From Kineococcus aurantiacus (GTDB lineage Bacteria > Actinomycetota > Actinomycetes > Actinomycetales > Kineococcaceae), in assembly GCF_013409345.1 (NCBI RefSeq), contig NZ_JACCBB010000001.1, positions 1,798,001 to 1,862,000 of the forward strand: DNA of 64,000 bases. Direction: 5' to 3'. Shown piece after piece: positions 45,767-53,689 of the stretch (position 1 is its first letter; every line of letters starts with the position of its first letter). The notes under the pieces are model-generated. The model had not been told where the DNA came from. It worked only from the letters and a program-made list of their open reading frames with translations, and searched no databases. The position numbers and the translations under genes were made by a program.

Positions 45767-46135
45767 TCAGGACGGGGCGTTGGCCTCGTCGGACGACGCC
45801 GAGGCCGCGATGGCGTCGGCCACGGTGTCGTGGATCGGGAAGACCTTCGTCAGGCCCGTGATGCGGAAGACCTTGAGGATCTTCTCCCGCTGGCACACCA
45901 GGTGCAGCGAACCGTCGTGCGAGCGCACCCGCTTGAGGCCACCGACCAGGACGCCCAGGCCGGTGGAGTCGAGGAACTCGACGCCCTCCATGTCGACGAC
46001 CAGGTGGTGGTGGCCGGCGCCGACGAGCTCGTTGAGCCGTTCGCGCAGGGTGGGCGCGGTGTACACGTCGATCTCGCCGGACACCTCGACGACGGTCCGG
46101 CCGCTCTCCTCACGGCTGGTCACCGACAGGTCCAC
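45767..46135 (-). CDS. bldG: Anti-anti-sigma factor (STAS), BldG type
   Basis: A 122-residue STAS protein that would free a sigma factor by binding its anti-sigma partner when unphosphorylated. The phosphorylatable serine is in [15 protein letters not shown], with [13 protein letters not shown] after it, as in BldG of Streptomyces. AGGAGGGG ahead of the GTG at 46135 fixes the start. Synteny (hppA, anti-sigma partner, bldG, divergent helicase) also matches Streptomyces. There BldG governs development and stress; the role here is inferred. The gene symbol rests on synteny. Confidence 0.85.
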   Translation of the reverse strand: MDLSVTSREESGRTVVEVSGEIDVYTAPTLRERLNELVGAGHHHLVVDMEGVEFLDSTGLGVLVGGLKRVRSHDGSLHLVCQREKILKVFRITGLTKVFPIHDTVADAIAASASSDEANAPS

Positions 46136-46375
46136 TGGGACCCCTCCTCGCTGCTGGTCTGCTGCTCGCGGTTGCGCGCAGGTACGTGCAGTGACTTCTT
46201 CACTGGCGTTCACGAGGGTCCCTCGCGGCGCCCTCCCTGGCATTCAACCATCGCGCTGCGTGAGCGGCCTGTCCAGCTCCGCGGCGTCGCCCCTGCGGGA
46301 GGGCGGCGGGAGGGGTGCTGGAGGGCGACCGGAGCGTGACCGGAGGGGGCGCGCGCAGGGGGGAGACTGTGCGGC

Positions 46376-48757
46376 GTGGTTCCCGACGGACACGGCCCGC
46401 GCTGGCGGGAGGTGCTCGAGGCCGGGGTGCGCGGCGACCGCGTCCGGCACGTCGAGCACCTGCCCGCGCGCCCTGGGGACCGGCTGCCGTGGCCCGGCTG
46501 GGCCGACCCCGAGGTCGTGGCGGCGCTGGAGCGCGGGACGGGCGGGCTGCCGTGGCGGCACCAGGTGCGGGCCGCCGACGCCGTGCACGCCGGCCGCTCC
46601 ACCGTGCTGTCCGCGGGCACCGCCTCGGGCAAGTCGCTGGCCTTCCAGCTGCCGGTCCTGACGGCGCTGCGCGCCACCGCCCGCACCTCCCCCAACGGCA
46701 AGGGCGCCACGGCGCTGTACCTGTCGCCCACCAAGGCGCTGGCCGCCGACCAGGACGACCGGCTGCGGGCGCTGGGGCTGGACGCCCCCCTCACCAGCAC
46801 CTACGACGGCGACACCCCGCCGGAGGTGCGGCGCTGGATCCGCGAGCACGCCGCGCTCGTCCTGACGAACGTCGACATGCTGCACCGGTCGGTGCTGCCC
46901 GGCCACGAGCGCTGGGCCAGCTTCCTGCGCCGCCTGCGGTTCGTCGTGGTCGACGAGCTGCACACCTACCGCGGCGTGTTCGGCTCGCACGCGGCGGCCG
47001 TCCTGCGCCGGCTGCGGCGGCTGGCCGCCCGCTACGGCTCCGACCCCGTCTTCGTGCTGGCCTCGGCCACCGTCGCCGACCCGGCCACCACCGCCCGCCG
47101 CCTGACGGGCGTGGACGTGCACGCCGTCACCGAGGACGCCTCGGCCCGCCCCGCGGTGTCGGTCGCGCTGTGGGAACCCCCGCCGCGCCCGGCCGGCCCC
47201 GACGGCGCGACGGGCCGCGGCGAGCGCCGCAGCGCGACGGCCGAGGCGGCCGACCTGCTGGGCGACCTCGTCCTGGAGGGGGTCCGGACGCTGGCGTTCG
47301 TCCGCAGCCGCACGGCCGCGGAGTCGGTCGCCGCGGGGGCCCGGCGGCGGCTGTCCGACGTCGACCCCGACCTGGCCGGCCGGGTGGTGGCCTACCGCGG
47401 CGGGTACCTGCCGGAGGACCGCCGGGCGCTGGAGGAGGGGCTGCGCACGGGCCGGGTCGCCGGGATGGCCACGACGAACGCCCTGGAGCTGGGGGTCGAC
47501 GTGGCCGGTCTGGACGCCGTGCTGGTGGCCGGCTGGCCGGGGACCCGCGCCTCGTTCTGGCAGCAGGTCGGGCGCGCGGGGCGCCGCGGGACCCCGGCGC
47601 TGGGGGTGTTCGTGTCGCGGGACGACCCGCTGGACACGTACCTGGTGCACCACCCCGGGGCGTTGTTCGGCGCCGGGGTGGAGGCGACCGTCCTGGACCC
47701 CGACAACGCGTACGTCCTGGCCCCGCACCTGGCCGCCGCGGCGCAGGAACTGCCCCTGACCGAGGCCGACCTGGAACTGTTCGGCCCGGTCGCCGCCGAC
47801 GTCGTCGACCTGCTGGTGCGGCGGAACACGCTGCGGCGCAGAACGAACGGCTGGTACTGGACACGACGGGAACGGGCCGCCGACCTCACCGACCTGCGCG
47901 GCGCCGGGGGCAGCGTGCGGATCGTCGAGGGCGTCACGGGCCGGGTCCTGGGCACGGTCGAGGCCGGTTCGGCCGACTCCACCGTGCACGAGGGCGCCGT
48001 GCACGTGCACCAGGGGCGGACCTACCTCGTCGACCGGCTCGACCTGGAGGAGTTCCTGGCGGTCGTCCACCCCGAACCCGACCCGGGGTTCACCACGCAC
48101 GCCCGCTCCAGCTCCGACGTGCGGGTGCTCGCCGTCGACTCGACCGTCCGGCACGGGCCGGTGCGGGTCGCCTCCGGGGTCGTGGAGGTGACCAGCCGGG
48201 TGACGGGTTTCCTGCGGCGCGAGGTCGGTTCCGGGGTGGTCCTGGGCGAGCAGCCCCTGGACCTGCCCGAGCGGCGGCTGCGGACCCGGTCGGTGTGGTG
48301 GACCGTCGAGGCGGACGTCGCCGAGGCGGTCCTCGGCGACCCGGCGCGGCTGCCCGGCGCGCTGCACGCCGCCGAGCACGCCTCGATCGGGCTGCTGCCG
48401 CTGCTGGCGACGTGCGACCGGTGGGACCTCGGCGGGCTCTCCACGGCGCTGCACCCCGACACGGAGCGGCCGACGGTGTTCGTCCACGACGCCGTGCCCG
48501 GCGGGGCGGGGTTCGCCGACCGCGGCCACGCCCGGTTCGCGCAGTGGCTCACTGCGACCCGGGACGCCGTGCGCTCGTGCGGCTGCGAGGACGGCTGCCC
48601 GGCGTGCGTGCAGTCGCCCAAGTGCGGCAACGGCAACGAACCCCTCGACAAGGCCGGGGCGCTGGGCCTGCTCGACGTGCTCGTGGAGGCCGTCGGAGCC
48701 ACCGGAGCCACCGGGGACCCGGGAGGCGCCGACGACGCTCACCCCTCGGTCGCCTGA
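46376..48757 (+). CDS. DEAD/DEAH-box helicase with C-terminal DUF1998 (MrfA/YprA type)
   Basis: A 793-residue superfamily 2 helicase, probably in DNA repair (the Bacillus MrfA homologue acts on mitomycin damage). Motifs in order: Q-like WRHQ, Walker A AGTASGKSLAF, VVVDELHTY, SATVADP, and QQVGRAGRRG. The C-terminal DUF1998 has four cysteines in CGCEDGCPACVQSPKCGNGN, which bind zinc or an iron-sulfur cluster. The GTG at 46376 lacks a clear ribosome site. It diverges from bldG and its 3' end overlaps the last Tad-cluster gene by 19 bp, as in related actinobacteria. Confidence 0.92.
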   Translation: MVPDGHGPRWREVLEAGVRGDRVRHVEHLPARPGDRLPWPGWADPEVVAALERGTGGLPWRHQVRAADAVHAGRSTVLSAGTASGKSLAFQLPVLTALRATARTSPNGKGATALYLSPTKALAADQDDRLRALGLDAPLTSTYDGDTPPEVRRWIREHAALVLTNVDMLHRSVLPGHERWASFLRRLRFVVVDELHTYRGVFGSHAAAVLRRLRRLAARYGSDPVFVLASATVADPATTARRLTGVDVHAVTEDASARPAVSVALWEPPPRPAGPDGATGRGERRSATAEAADLLGDLVLEGVRTLAFVRSRTAAESVAAGARRRLSDVDPDLAGRVVAYRGGYLPEDRRALEEGLRTGRVAGMATTNALELGVDVAGLDAVLVAGWPGTRASFWQQVGRAGRRGTPALGVFVSRDDPLDTYLVHHPGALFGAGVEATVLDPDNAYVLAPHLAAAAQELPLTEADLELFGPVAADVVDLLVRRNTLRRRTNGWYWTRRERAADLTDLRGAGGSVRIVEGVTGRVLGTVEAGSADSTVHEGAVHVHQGRTYLVDRLDLEEFLAVVHPEPDPGFTTHARSSSDVRVLAVDSTVRHGPVRVASGVVEVTSRVTGFLRREVGSGVVLGEQPLDLPERRLRTRSVWWTVEADVAEAVLGDPARLPGALHAAEHASIGLLPLLATCDRWDLGGLSTALHPDTERPTVFVHDAVPGGAGFADRGHARFAQWLTATRDAVRSCGCEDGCPACVQSPKCGNGNEPLDKAGALGLLDVLVEAVGATGATGDPGGADDAHPSVA

Positions 48758-49098
48758 CCGGCCCGGGCCGAGGCCCGCGCCGGCCCGAGGCGCCCCGCGA
48801 GCCCGGCCGGGCGCACGGCGGCCGTCACCACGACCGACCCGTCAGCGGCCACGGCGCACGCCAGGAGGTCCGCGCCCTGGCCCCGGGCCAGCGCCGCGGC
48901 CCGGGCGCACGGCTGCCCCGCGGCCCGGCCCACGACGACGTCGGCGGCCGCGAGCGCCGCGAGGTCGGCGACGGCCTCGGCCCGGTGCCGGGCCACGACG
49001 GCGGAGGTCAGCGCGAGGGCGAGCAGCAGCGCCGAGAGGGTGGCCGCGCAGACCCCCACGGCGAGCACGCTGCCGCTCCCCCCGTCCCCGCCCCTCAC
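48739..49098 (-). CDS. TadE-like secreted minor protein (Rv3654c type)
   Basis: A 119-residue protein with a Gly-rich N-terminus and one hydrophobic segment (GVCAATLSALLLALALTSAV), then a domain rich in Ala with HRAEAVADLAALAAAD and two cysteines. It matches the small TadE-like genes that end actinobacterial Flp clusters beside the helicase. Probable role is in pilus assembly or as a minor subunit. The GTG at 49098 overlaps the tadE stop as GTGA; the 3' end overlaps the convergent helicase. Confidence 0.82.
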   Translation of the reverse strand: MRGGDGGSGSVLAVGVCAATLSALLLALALTSAVVARHRAEAVADLAALAAADVVVGRAAGQPCARAAALARGQGADLLACAVAADGSVVVTAAVRPAGLAGRLGPARASARAGQATEG

Positions 49099-49514
49099 GG
49101 GCCCACCTGCACCTGCGCGGCCTCCCCCGCGGCTTCCCCCGCCGCCTCCACGGCCGCGCTCGCCGAGCCGCGGGCGTGCACGGCCCCGCCGAGCGGCCCG
49201 GCGAGGCGCCGGTGGGCGCCGACCTCGACCGTGACGGTCGAGGCGGTGACGTCCACGGAGACCTGCGCGCCGTCGGGGGCGGCGGCGCGCGCCACCTGCC
49301 GGACGACGTCGGGGCTCTCCCCGCGGGCGGCCGCCCGGGCCGCGGCGCGGGCCGCGTCGACGCACTGGACCTGGGTCACGGCGACCCGCACGCCCCCCAG
49401 GGCGGTGGCGAGCAGGACGACGACCGCGGGCAGGAGCAGGGCGAACTCCGCCGTCGCCGAGCCCCGGTCCCGGTCCCGGTCCCGGTCCCGGTCCCGGTAA
49501 GGCTGCGCGTTCAC
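49095..49514 (-). CDS. tadE: TadE-family pilus protein
   Basis: A 139-residue pseudopilin-like protein. After a (Arg-Asp)n repeat, the processing motif reads GSATAEFALLLPAVVVLL, the conserved TadE segment with Glu five residues into the mature form. The rest is Ala/Val-rich and extracytoplasmic. GTGA overlaps join it to flp upstream and to the TadE-like gene downstream. The repeat at its N-terminus is a hexanucleotide tract that could vary in length without frame loss. Confidence 0.88.
   Translation of the reverse strand: MNAQPYRDRDRDRDRDRGSATAEFALLLPAVVVLLATALGGVRVAVTQVQCVDAARAAARAAARGESPDVVRQVARAAAPDGAQVSVDVTASTVTVEVGAHRRLAGPLGGAVHARGSASAAVEAAGEAAGEAAQVQVGP
49463..49498 (-). repeat. Six exact 6-bp tandem repeats in tadE
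   Basis: CCCGGT (plus strand) is repeated six times and encodes the Arg-Asp run before the TadE processing motif. Six-base units keep frame on expansion or contraction. Confidence 0.9.
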
Positions 49515-49732
49515 CCCAGCGACAGCGCCCGCTGGACGATGCCGAGCAGCATCCCGCGGACCTCGTCGCTGCGCAGGACCGCGATGAGCAGCCCCGCGAA
49601 ACCGCACGCGGCCAGGGTCGCCATGGCGTACTCGGCCGTGGCCATCCCGGCGTCCGGGGCCATCCCCGCGTCCGGGATCGTCCCGCCGTCCGGGGTCGTC
49701 CCGCCGTCCTCTTCCGAGACCGTCTGGTGCAC
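49511..49732 (-). CDS. flp: Flp-type pilin (DUF4244)
   Basis: A 73-residue pilin precursor. The leader is acidic with repeated PDGG/PDAG units, then MATAEYAMATLAACGFAGLL supplies the Glu-Tyr pair after the cleavage site and the hydrophobic helix for fibre packing. The actinobacterial short pilins of this family match it in length and position. GAGGAGGAGGAACG ahead of the GTG at 49732 is the strongest ribosome site in the cluster, fitting a protein made in bulk. A bipartite CTGTGGAC element lies 92 bp upstream, so it may have its own promoter. Confidence 0.86.
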   Translation of the reverse strand: MHQTVSEEDGGTTPDGGTIPDAGMAPDAGMATAEYAMATLAACGFAGLLIAVLRSDEVRGMLLGIVQRALSLG

Positions 49733-49891
49733 CGTTCCTCCTCCTCGTCGGCGGGCCGGGGAACCCCGGCCCGCGAGCACTCTGGGCCTGCCCGGGCCGG
49801 TCCGGCGGGCCACCGGGCCGGGGCTGTGGACGACACGCCGCCCGCGCAGCCCTGTGGACACCGGGGGCTCGCGCAGGGCCTCGCGCGGGCG
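49733..49891 (-). promoter_or_regulatory. tadC-flp intergenic region with bipartite CTGTGGAC element
   Basis: This 159-bp gap is the only sizeable one in the Tad operon. It holds CTGTGGACGACACGCCGC (49824-49841) and CCTGTGGACACCG (49851-49863). A near-identical pair precedes ssd, so both probably mark promoter regions. Confidence 0.5.
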
Positions 49892-50500
49892 TCACGACAG
49901 CACCTGCCCCGCCAGCGTCAGCACGACGGGGACCACCCCGAGCAGCAGGAACGCCGGCAGGGTGCACAGCCCCAGGGGCAGCACCAGGGAGGCGGCCAGC
50001 CGCCCCGCGGCGGCCTCGGCCTCCCAGCGCCGGCGGGCGCGGCGCGAGGTGGCCGCCGAGCCCAGCAGCGTCGCGACCCCCGCGCCGGTCCGCGCGGACA
50101 GCAGCAGGGGCTCGGCGAGGTCGTCCCAGGTGCCCCCGGCCCGCAGGGCGGCAGCGGACTCCCCGGCGTCGGCCCCCCAGGACAGCCGCACCGCGGCGCG
50201 CCGCAGCTCGGGGTCCTCGCGGAAGCCCTCGGCCGCGAGCGCGTCGAGGCAGGCCTCCAGGGCGCGCCCGGGCGGCAGCCCGGCCTCGACGGCGGCCGCG
50301 ACGAGGTCGCAGACGAGGGCGACGTCGGGGGCCGGTGGGCCGGGCGCCCCGCGCCGCCGGCGCCCCGGGAGCCCACGGGCGCCGAGGACCGCCCGGACCC
50401 CGGGGACCCGGGGGACCCGGGGTGGCCGGGCTCCGCCCGCGACGAGCACGGCCGCCGCGAGCAGCGCGCCGACGAGGACCCCGGGTCCCGCCGCGCTCAC
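49892..50500 (-). CDS. tadC: Type II secretion F-domain protein, TadC-like
   Basis: Inner-membrane platform protein of the pilus machine. The 202-residue protein has an N-terminal helix (about 6-26), a cytoplasmic four-helix T2SSF domain (about 55-165) with LVCDLVAAAVEAGLPPGRAL, and a C-terminal helix pair ending LLLGVVPVVLTLAG. GTG 50500 overlaps the tadB stop as GTGA. The split into two short TadB/TadC proteins is normal in actinobacteria. Confidence 0.88.
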   Translation of the reverse strand: MSAAGPGVLVGALLAAAVLVAGGARPPRVPRVPGVRAVLGARGLPGRRRRGAPGPPAPDVALVCDLVAAAVEAGLPPGRALEACLDALAAEGFREDPELRRAAVRLSWGADAGESAAALRAGGTWDDLAEPLLLSARTGAGVATLLGSAATSRRARRRWEAEAAAGRLAASLVLPLGLCTLPAFLLLGVVPVVLTLAGQVLS

Positions 50501-51081
50501 CCGGCCGCCCGCTCGGCGGCGGCCACGAGCCGTCCGCTCCACCACCGCCCGGCCAGCAGCAGGGCGGTACCGGCCACGGCGCACGCGCGGCCGGCCGCCG
50601 AACCGGCCAGCGCGGTCCACGGGGGTGCTCCCAGGGCCGCGCCGAGGACGAGGCCGAGCAGCGGCAGGAGGGAGACCGTGCGGGCGCTGACGCGGGCCCC
50701 GGCCAGGGCCGTGCGGACCGCGGCGCGGGCGGCGGCGTCGGCGCGCACACCGGCGGCGCACGCGTCGAGGGCCTCGGCGGCCGGCGCCCCGGTGGCCGTG
50801 ACGAGCCGCCAGACGGCGCGCACGGGCGGGGGGACCTCGGCGCCGTCCGCGGCGTGCTCCCAGGCCGTCGCGGGCGGCACGCCGGCGCGCAGGAGCGCGG
50901 CCGCCCGCTCGGCCGTGCGGGCGCCGGTGAGGTCGTCGGGCGCCGCGACCGGCGGCCGGCGCCGCCGCAGCCGCGGCCGGCGTCCCGCCGCGCGCGGTGG
51001 GCCCGGGCGGGGCCGGACCGCGGCCGCCGCCAGCAGCAGGGCCGCCACCAGCAGGCCGGCGCCCGGGCTCGCGGGGCTCAC
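50497..51081 (-). CDS. tadB: Type II secretion F-domain protein, TadB-like
   Basis: Second platform protein, 194 residues. An N-terminal helix (about 8-22) precedes an Arg-rich loop and a T2SSF domain containing RAAALLRAGVPPATAWEHAA and LVTATGAPAAEALDACA, with two C-terminal helices. It is shorter than proteobacterial TadB, lacking most of the N-terminal region. GTGA overlaps link it to tadA and tadC, so stoichiometric translation is likely. Confidence 0.88.
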   Translation of the reverse strand: MSPASPGAGLLVAALLLAAAAVRPRPGPPRAAGRRPRLRRRRPPVAAPDDLTGARTAERAAALLRAGVPPATAWEHAADGAEVPPPVRAVWRLVTATGAPAAEALDACAAGVRADAAARAAVRTALAGARVSARTVSLLPLLGLVLGAALGAPPWTALAGSAAGRACAVAGTALLLAGRWWSGRLVAAAERAAG

Positions 51082-52271
51082 GGGGTTCCGGCCAGGACGT
51101 CGAGCCCGGCCAGGACGTCGGGCCCCACCCGCCGGGAGAGCCGGTCCAGCCCCGGGCCGGTGCGCACCCCGGAGGCGTCGCGGGTCAGCGCGGGCAGGAC
51201 CACGGCCCGGCCCCGGTCGTCGGCCACGACCCCCACCTCGGCCACCCCCCGCCGCCGCGCGACGCGGTCCACGTGCACCACGACGTCGACGCCCGCGAGC
51301 AGCTGGGCGTCGACGACGGCCGGCGCCACGCCCGCCGTCGCGGCCAGGGCGTGCAGCCGGACGGGCACGTCGGCGGCCGCGTTGGCGTGCAGCGTCCCGG
51401 CGCCCCCGGCGTGGCCGGTGTTCAGCGCCCCCAGCAGGTCCCGCACCTCCGCGCCGCGGCACTCCCCGACGACGAGGCGGTCCGGGCGCATCCGCAGCGC
51501 CTGGCGCACGAGGTCGTCCAGGCCCACCGCGCCGCGCCCCTCGACGTTGCCGTGGCGGGCCTCCAGGCGCACCACGTGCGGGTGGTCCGGGCGCAGCTCC
51601 CCGGAGTCCTCCACGACGACGATGCGCTCGGCCACCGGGACCAGCCCCAGCAGGGCCTGCAGCAGCGTCGTCTTGCCGCTGCCCGTGCCGCCGCTGACGA
51701 GGAACGACAGCCGCCGCGCGACGACGGCCCGCAGCACGGCCCCCAGGGCGCCGGGGACGGCCCCGGAGGCCTCCAGCTCGGCCAGCCCGAACCGGCGCAC
51801 GGCCGGCACCCGCAGGCTCAGGTGGGTCCCCTCCGGGGCCAGCGGGGGCAGCACGGCGTGCAGCCGGGTGCCGTCGGGCAGCCGGGCGTCGACGAAGGGG
51901 CTGGCCTCGTCCAGCCGCCGTCCCGCCCCGGCGGCCAGCCGGACCGCGAGCGCGCGGACCTCCTCCTCCCCCGCCAGGACGAGGTCGCTGCGCCGCAACC
52001 CGGCGCCGTCGTCGACCCAGACCTGCCCGCCGCCGTTGACGAGGACGTCGGTGGTCCCCGGGGCCGACAGCAGCGGCTGCAGGCGCCCCGCACCGGCGAG
52101 GGCGGCCCGGACCCCGTCGAGCAGCCGCAGCAGGTCGGCCGCGCCCAGGACGACGCCCTCGTCGCGGGCGGCGGCGGCCACGGCGTGCGGTTCGGGGGTG
52201 GCGGCGGTGCGGGCCAGGCGGTCGCGCACGCGCTCGACCATGCGCGTGAACTCGTCCTCGGTGAGCCTCAC
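51078..52271 (-). CDS. tadA: Pilus assembly ATPase, TadA/CpaF type
   Basis: Hexameric motor that drives Flp pilus assembly. The 397-residue protein has an N-terminal domain with VLVNGGGQVWVDDGAGL, Walker A SGGTGSGKTTLL near residue 200, VVVEDSGELR, the His-box-like TGHAGGAGTLHANAA and QALRMRPDRLVVGECRGAEV for Walker B. GTGA overlaps on both sides. It is unrelated to the tRNA adenosine deaminase also called tadA at 60.2 kb. Confidence 0.95.
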   Translation of the reverse strand: MRLTEDEFTRMVERVRDRLARTAATPEPHAVAAAARDEGVVLGAADLLRLLDGVRAALAGAGRLQPLLSAPGTTDVLVNGGGQVWVDDGAGLRRSDLVLAGEEEVRALAVRLAAGAGRRLDEASPFVDARLPDGTRLHAVLPPLAPEGTHLSLRVPAVRRFGLAELEASGAVPGALGAVLRAVVARRLSFLVSGGTGSGKTTLLQALLGLVPVAERIVVVEDSGELRPDHPHVVRLEARHGNVEGRGAVGLDDLVRQALRMRPDRLVVGECRGAEVRDLLGALNTGHAGGAGTLHANAAADVPVRLHALAATAGVAPAVVDAQLLAGVDVVVHVDRVARRRGVAEVGVVADDRGRAVVLPALTRDASGVRTGPGLDRLSRRVGPDVLAGLDVLAGTP

Positions 52272-53401
52272 GCCAGCCCCGCCCAGTCCCGCGCGCACGC
52301 CACGGCGACCCCGCGCAGGCTGCTGCGCCGGCCACCGGGGACGCCCTCGCCGCGTTCCAGGGCGGCGTCGAGGTCGCGGTCGGGGCGCACGACGGCGGCC
52401 AGCGGGGCCCCGACGGTGTCGGCGACGTCCTCGGGGTCCGGCCCGGCGCCCACGTCCCGCACGACGAGCCGGACACCGGTGGTGCTCGTGCGGCGCAGGT
52501 CGTCGACGACGACGCAGGCCGCGGCGGCGCCGCGGGTGGTGCCGGGGGTGACGACGAGCAGCTCGTCGCAGGCGCCGAGGACGGGGCCGAGGGCGTCCAG
52601 GCCGGCGCGGGGCAGGTCCAGGACGGTGGCGGGGAAGGCGCGGCGGGCGGCGTCGACGACGGTCCACAGCTGCGCCGGGTCCGGGGCGCGGGAGCCGCCG
52701 CGGTCGGTGGCCAGGACCCGCAGCCCGCCGCCGAGGTCGACGGCCGAGCGCAGGGCCTGCGGCCCCAGCCGCCCCCGCACCCCGGCCAGGTCGCCCCAGC
52801 GCAGCCCGGGCAGCGCGTCGGCGCCCACGAGCAGGTCCAGCCCGCCGGAGCGCGGGTCGCCGTCGACCAGGAGCGCCTCGCCCACGGTGTCGGCCACGGC
52901 CCGGGCCAGCCCGGCGGCCAGGACGCTGGCCCCGGCCCCGCCGGTGCCGCCGACGACGCCGAGGACGCGCCCGCGCCCGCCGCCGTCGGCGACGTCGGCG
53001 AGCCGTTCCAGCAGCCAGTCCTGGGCCTCGGGCAGCACCACGGCGTGGTCGGGGGCGGCGGTGGCCGCGTCCTGCCACCACTGCGGGGGCAGCGGCGCCC
53101 GGCCCACGACGACGAGCTGGGCGCCGGCCCGGCGGGCGGCCGCCGCGTCCGCGGGGTCGGCGTCGACCCCGGCCAGGACGAGGGGGACGGCGTGCTCCGG
53201 CGGTGCACAGGTGCGCCGCAGCACGCACCCAGCCACGGCCGTCAACCTGGTCACAGCGGCGGCGAGCTCCTCGTCGCCGGTGAGCAGCACGACGGTGCCG
53301 GGGGCGTTCGCGGGCCCGGGACCGGACCCGGGGGTCGCGGGGGCGGCGGACGGGCGCCGGGGGTGGCGCCCGGGGGTCCGGTTCGGGGGGTGGACGGGCA
53401 C
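52268..53401 (-). CDS. ssd: Septum-site-determining-like / CpaE-like ParA-superfamily protein
   Basis: A 377-residue protein of the MinD/CpaE group, at the head of actinobacterial Tad operons (Rv3660c in Mycobacterium). An N-terminal receiver-like region precedes the P-loop, which reads GGTGGAGASVLAAGLA and lacks the invariant lysine; DGDPRSGGLDLLVG follows. Localising the pilus machine and/or affecting division are the known roles. GTG 53401 is preceded by GAGGAG and, directly before it, a 10-bp hairpin. It starts the operon ssd-tadA-tadB-tadC. Confidence 0.87.
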   Translation of the reverse strand: MPVHPPNRTPGRHPRRPSAAPATPGSGPGPANAPGTVVLLTGDEELAAAVTRLTAVAGCVLRRTCAPPEHAVPLVLAGVDADPADAAAARRAGAQLVVVGRAPLPPQWWQDAATAAPDHAVVLPEAQDWLLERLADVADGGGRGRVLGVVGGTGGAGASVLAAGLARAVADTVGEALLVDGDPRSGGLDLLVGADALPGLRWGDLAGVRGRLGPQALRSAVDLGGGLRVLATDRGGSRAPDPAQLWTVVDAARRAFPATVLDLPRAGLDALGPVLGACDELLVVTPGTTRGAAAACVVVDDLRRTSTTGVRLVVRDVGAGPDPEDVADTVGAPLAAVVRPDRDLDAALERGEGVPGGRRSSLRGVAVACARDWAGLA

Positions 53402-53414
53402 GGTCGCGGCTCCT

Positions 53415-53439
53415 CACGGTGGTCTGGGGGACCACCGTG
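53415..53439 (-). promoter_or_regulatory. Hairpin directly upstream of the ssd ribosome site
   Basis: CACGGTGGTC and GACCACCGTG (53415-53424, 53430-53439) form a perfect 10-bp stem with the loop CCCCA on the transcribed strand. It ends against the AGGAG ribosome site, 14 bases before the start codon. Confidence 0.5.
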
Positions 53440-53478
53440 GGCTCACCGGCGCGCTCGCCGCCGCTGACGTGCGCCGTC

Positions 53479-53517
53479 CTGTGGACGACGCGCCGCACCC
53501 GGGGCCTGTGGACACCG
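53479..53517 (-). promoter_or_regulatory. Bipartite CTGTGGAC element upstream of ssd
   Basis: CTGTGGACGACGCGCCGC (53479-53496) and CCTGTGGACACCG (53505-53517) repeat, with one or two changes and nearly equal spacing, the pair found upstream of flp. The position, 78 bp from the start codon, suggests a promoter-proximal site. The core resembles a DnaA box (TGTGGACA). Confidence 0.5.
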
Positions 53518-53607
53518 CGGCGGCCGCGGGGCCGACGTCGCGGGGACGGAGCTCGGGCACGGAGCGCAGGTGCGGAGGGGGCGGGAACGCCTGGGCCGCC
53601 GGAGAAG

Positions 53608-53685
53608 AGAGACGGCCCCCGCTGGGGGGGAGCGGGGGCCGTCGACGGTCCGGCTCGGGGGGGATGAGCCGGCCCGCGTGTAGCC
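53608..53685 (-). ncRNA. 6C small RNA
   Basis: On the reverse strand two adjacent stem-loops each display a run of seven cytosines in the loop: CCGGCTC/GAGCCGG (53650-53656 with 53666-53672) and a 13-bp stem (53611-53623 with 53631-53643), the second followed by TCTCTTCTC. This is the definition of the actinobacterial 6C RNA. In Mycobacterium tuberculosis it (B11) lies next to the ssd homologue Rv3660c, which matches this place. 6C RNAs are thought to base-pair with G-rich ribosome sites through the C loops. Exact ends are not visible; the second stem doubles as terminator. Confidence 0.87.
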
Positions 53686-53689
53686 CACA

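Noticed and set aside
49463-49498. Short-period repeats as a CRISPR array
   Set aside because: The repeats are contiguous 6-bp units inside a coding frame without spacers. No CRISPR-like arrangement exists in the window.
49824-53517. CTGTGGAC elements as a replication origin
   Set aside because: Only two pairs of DnaA-like cores, no AT-rich unwinding region and no dnaA/dnaN nearby; treated as candidate regulatory sites.
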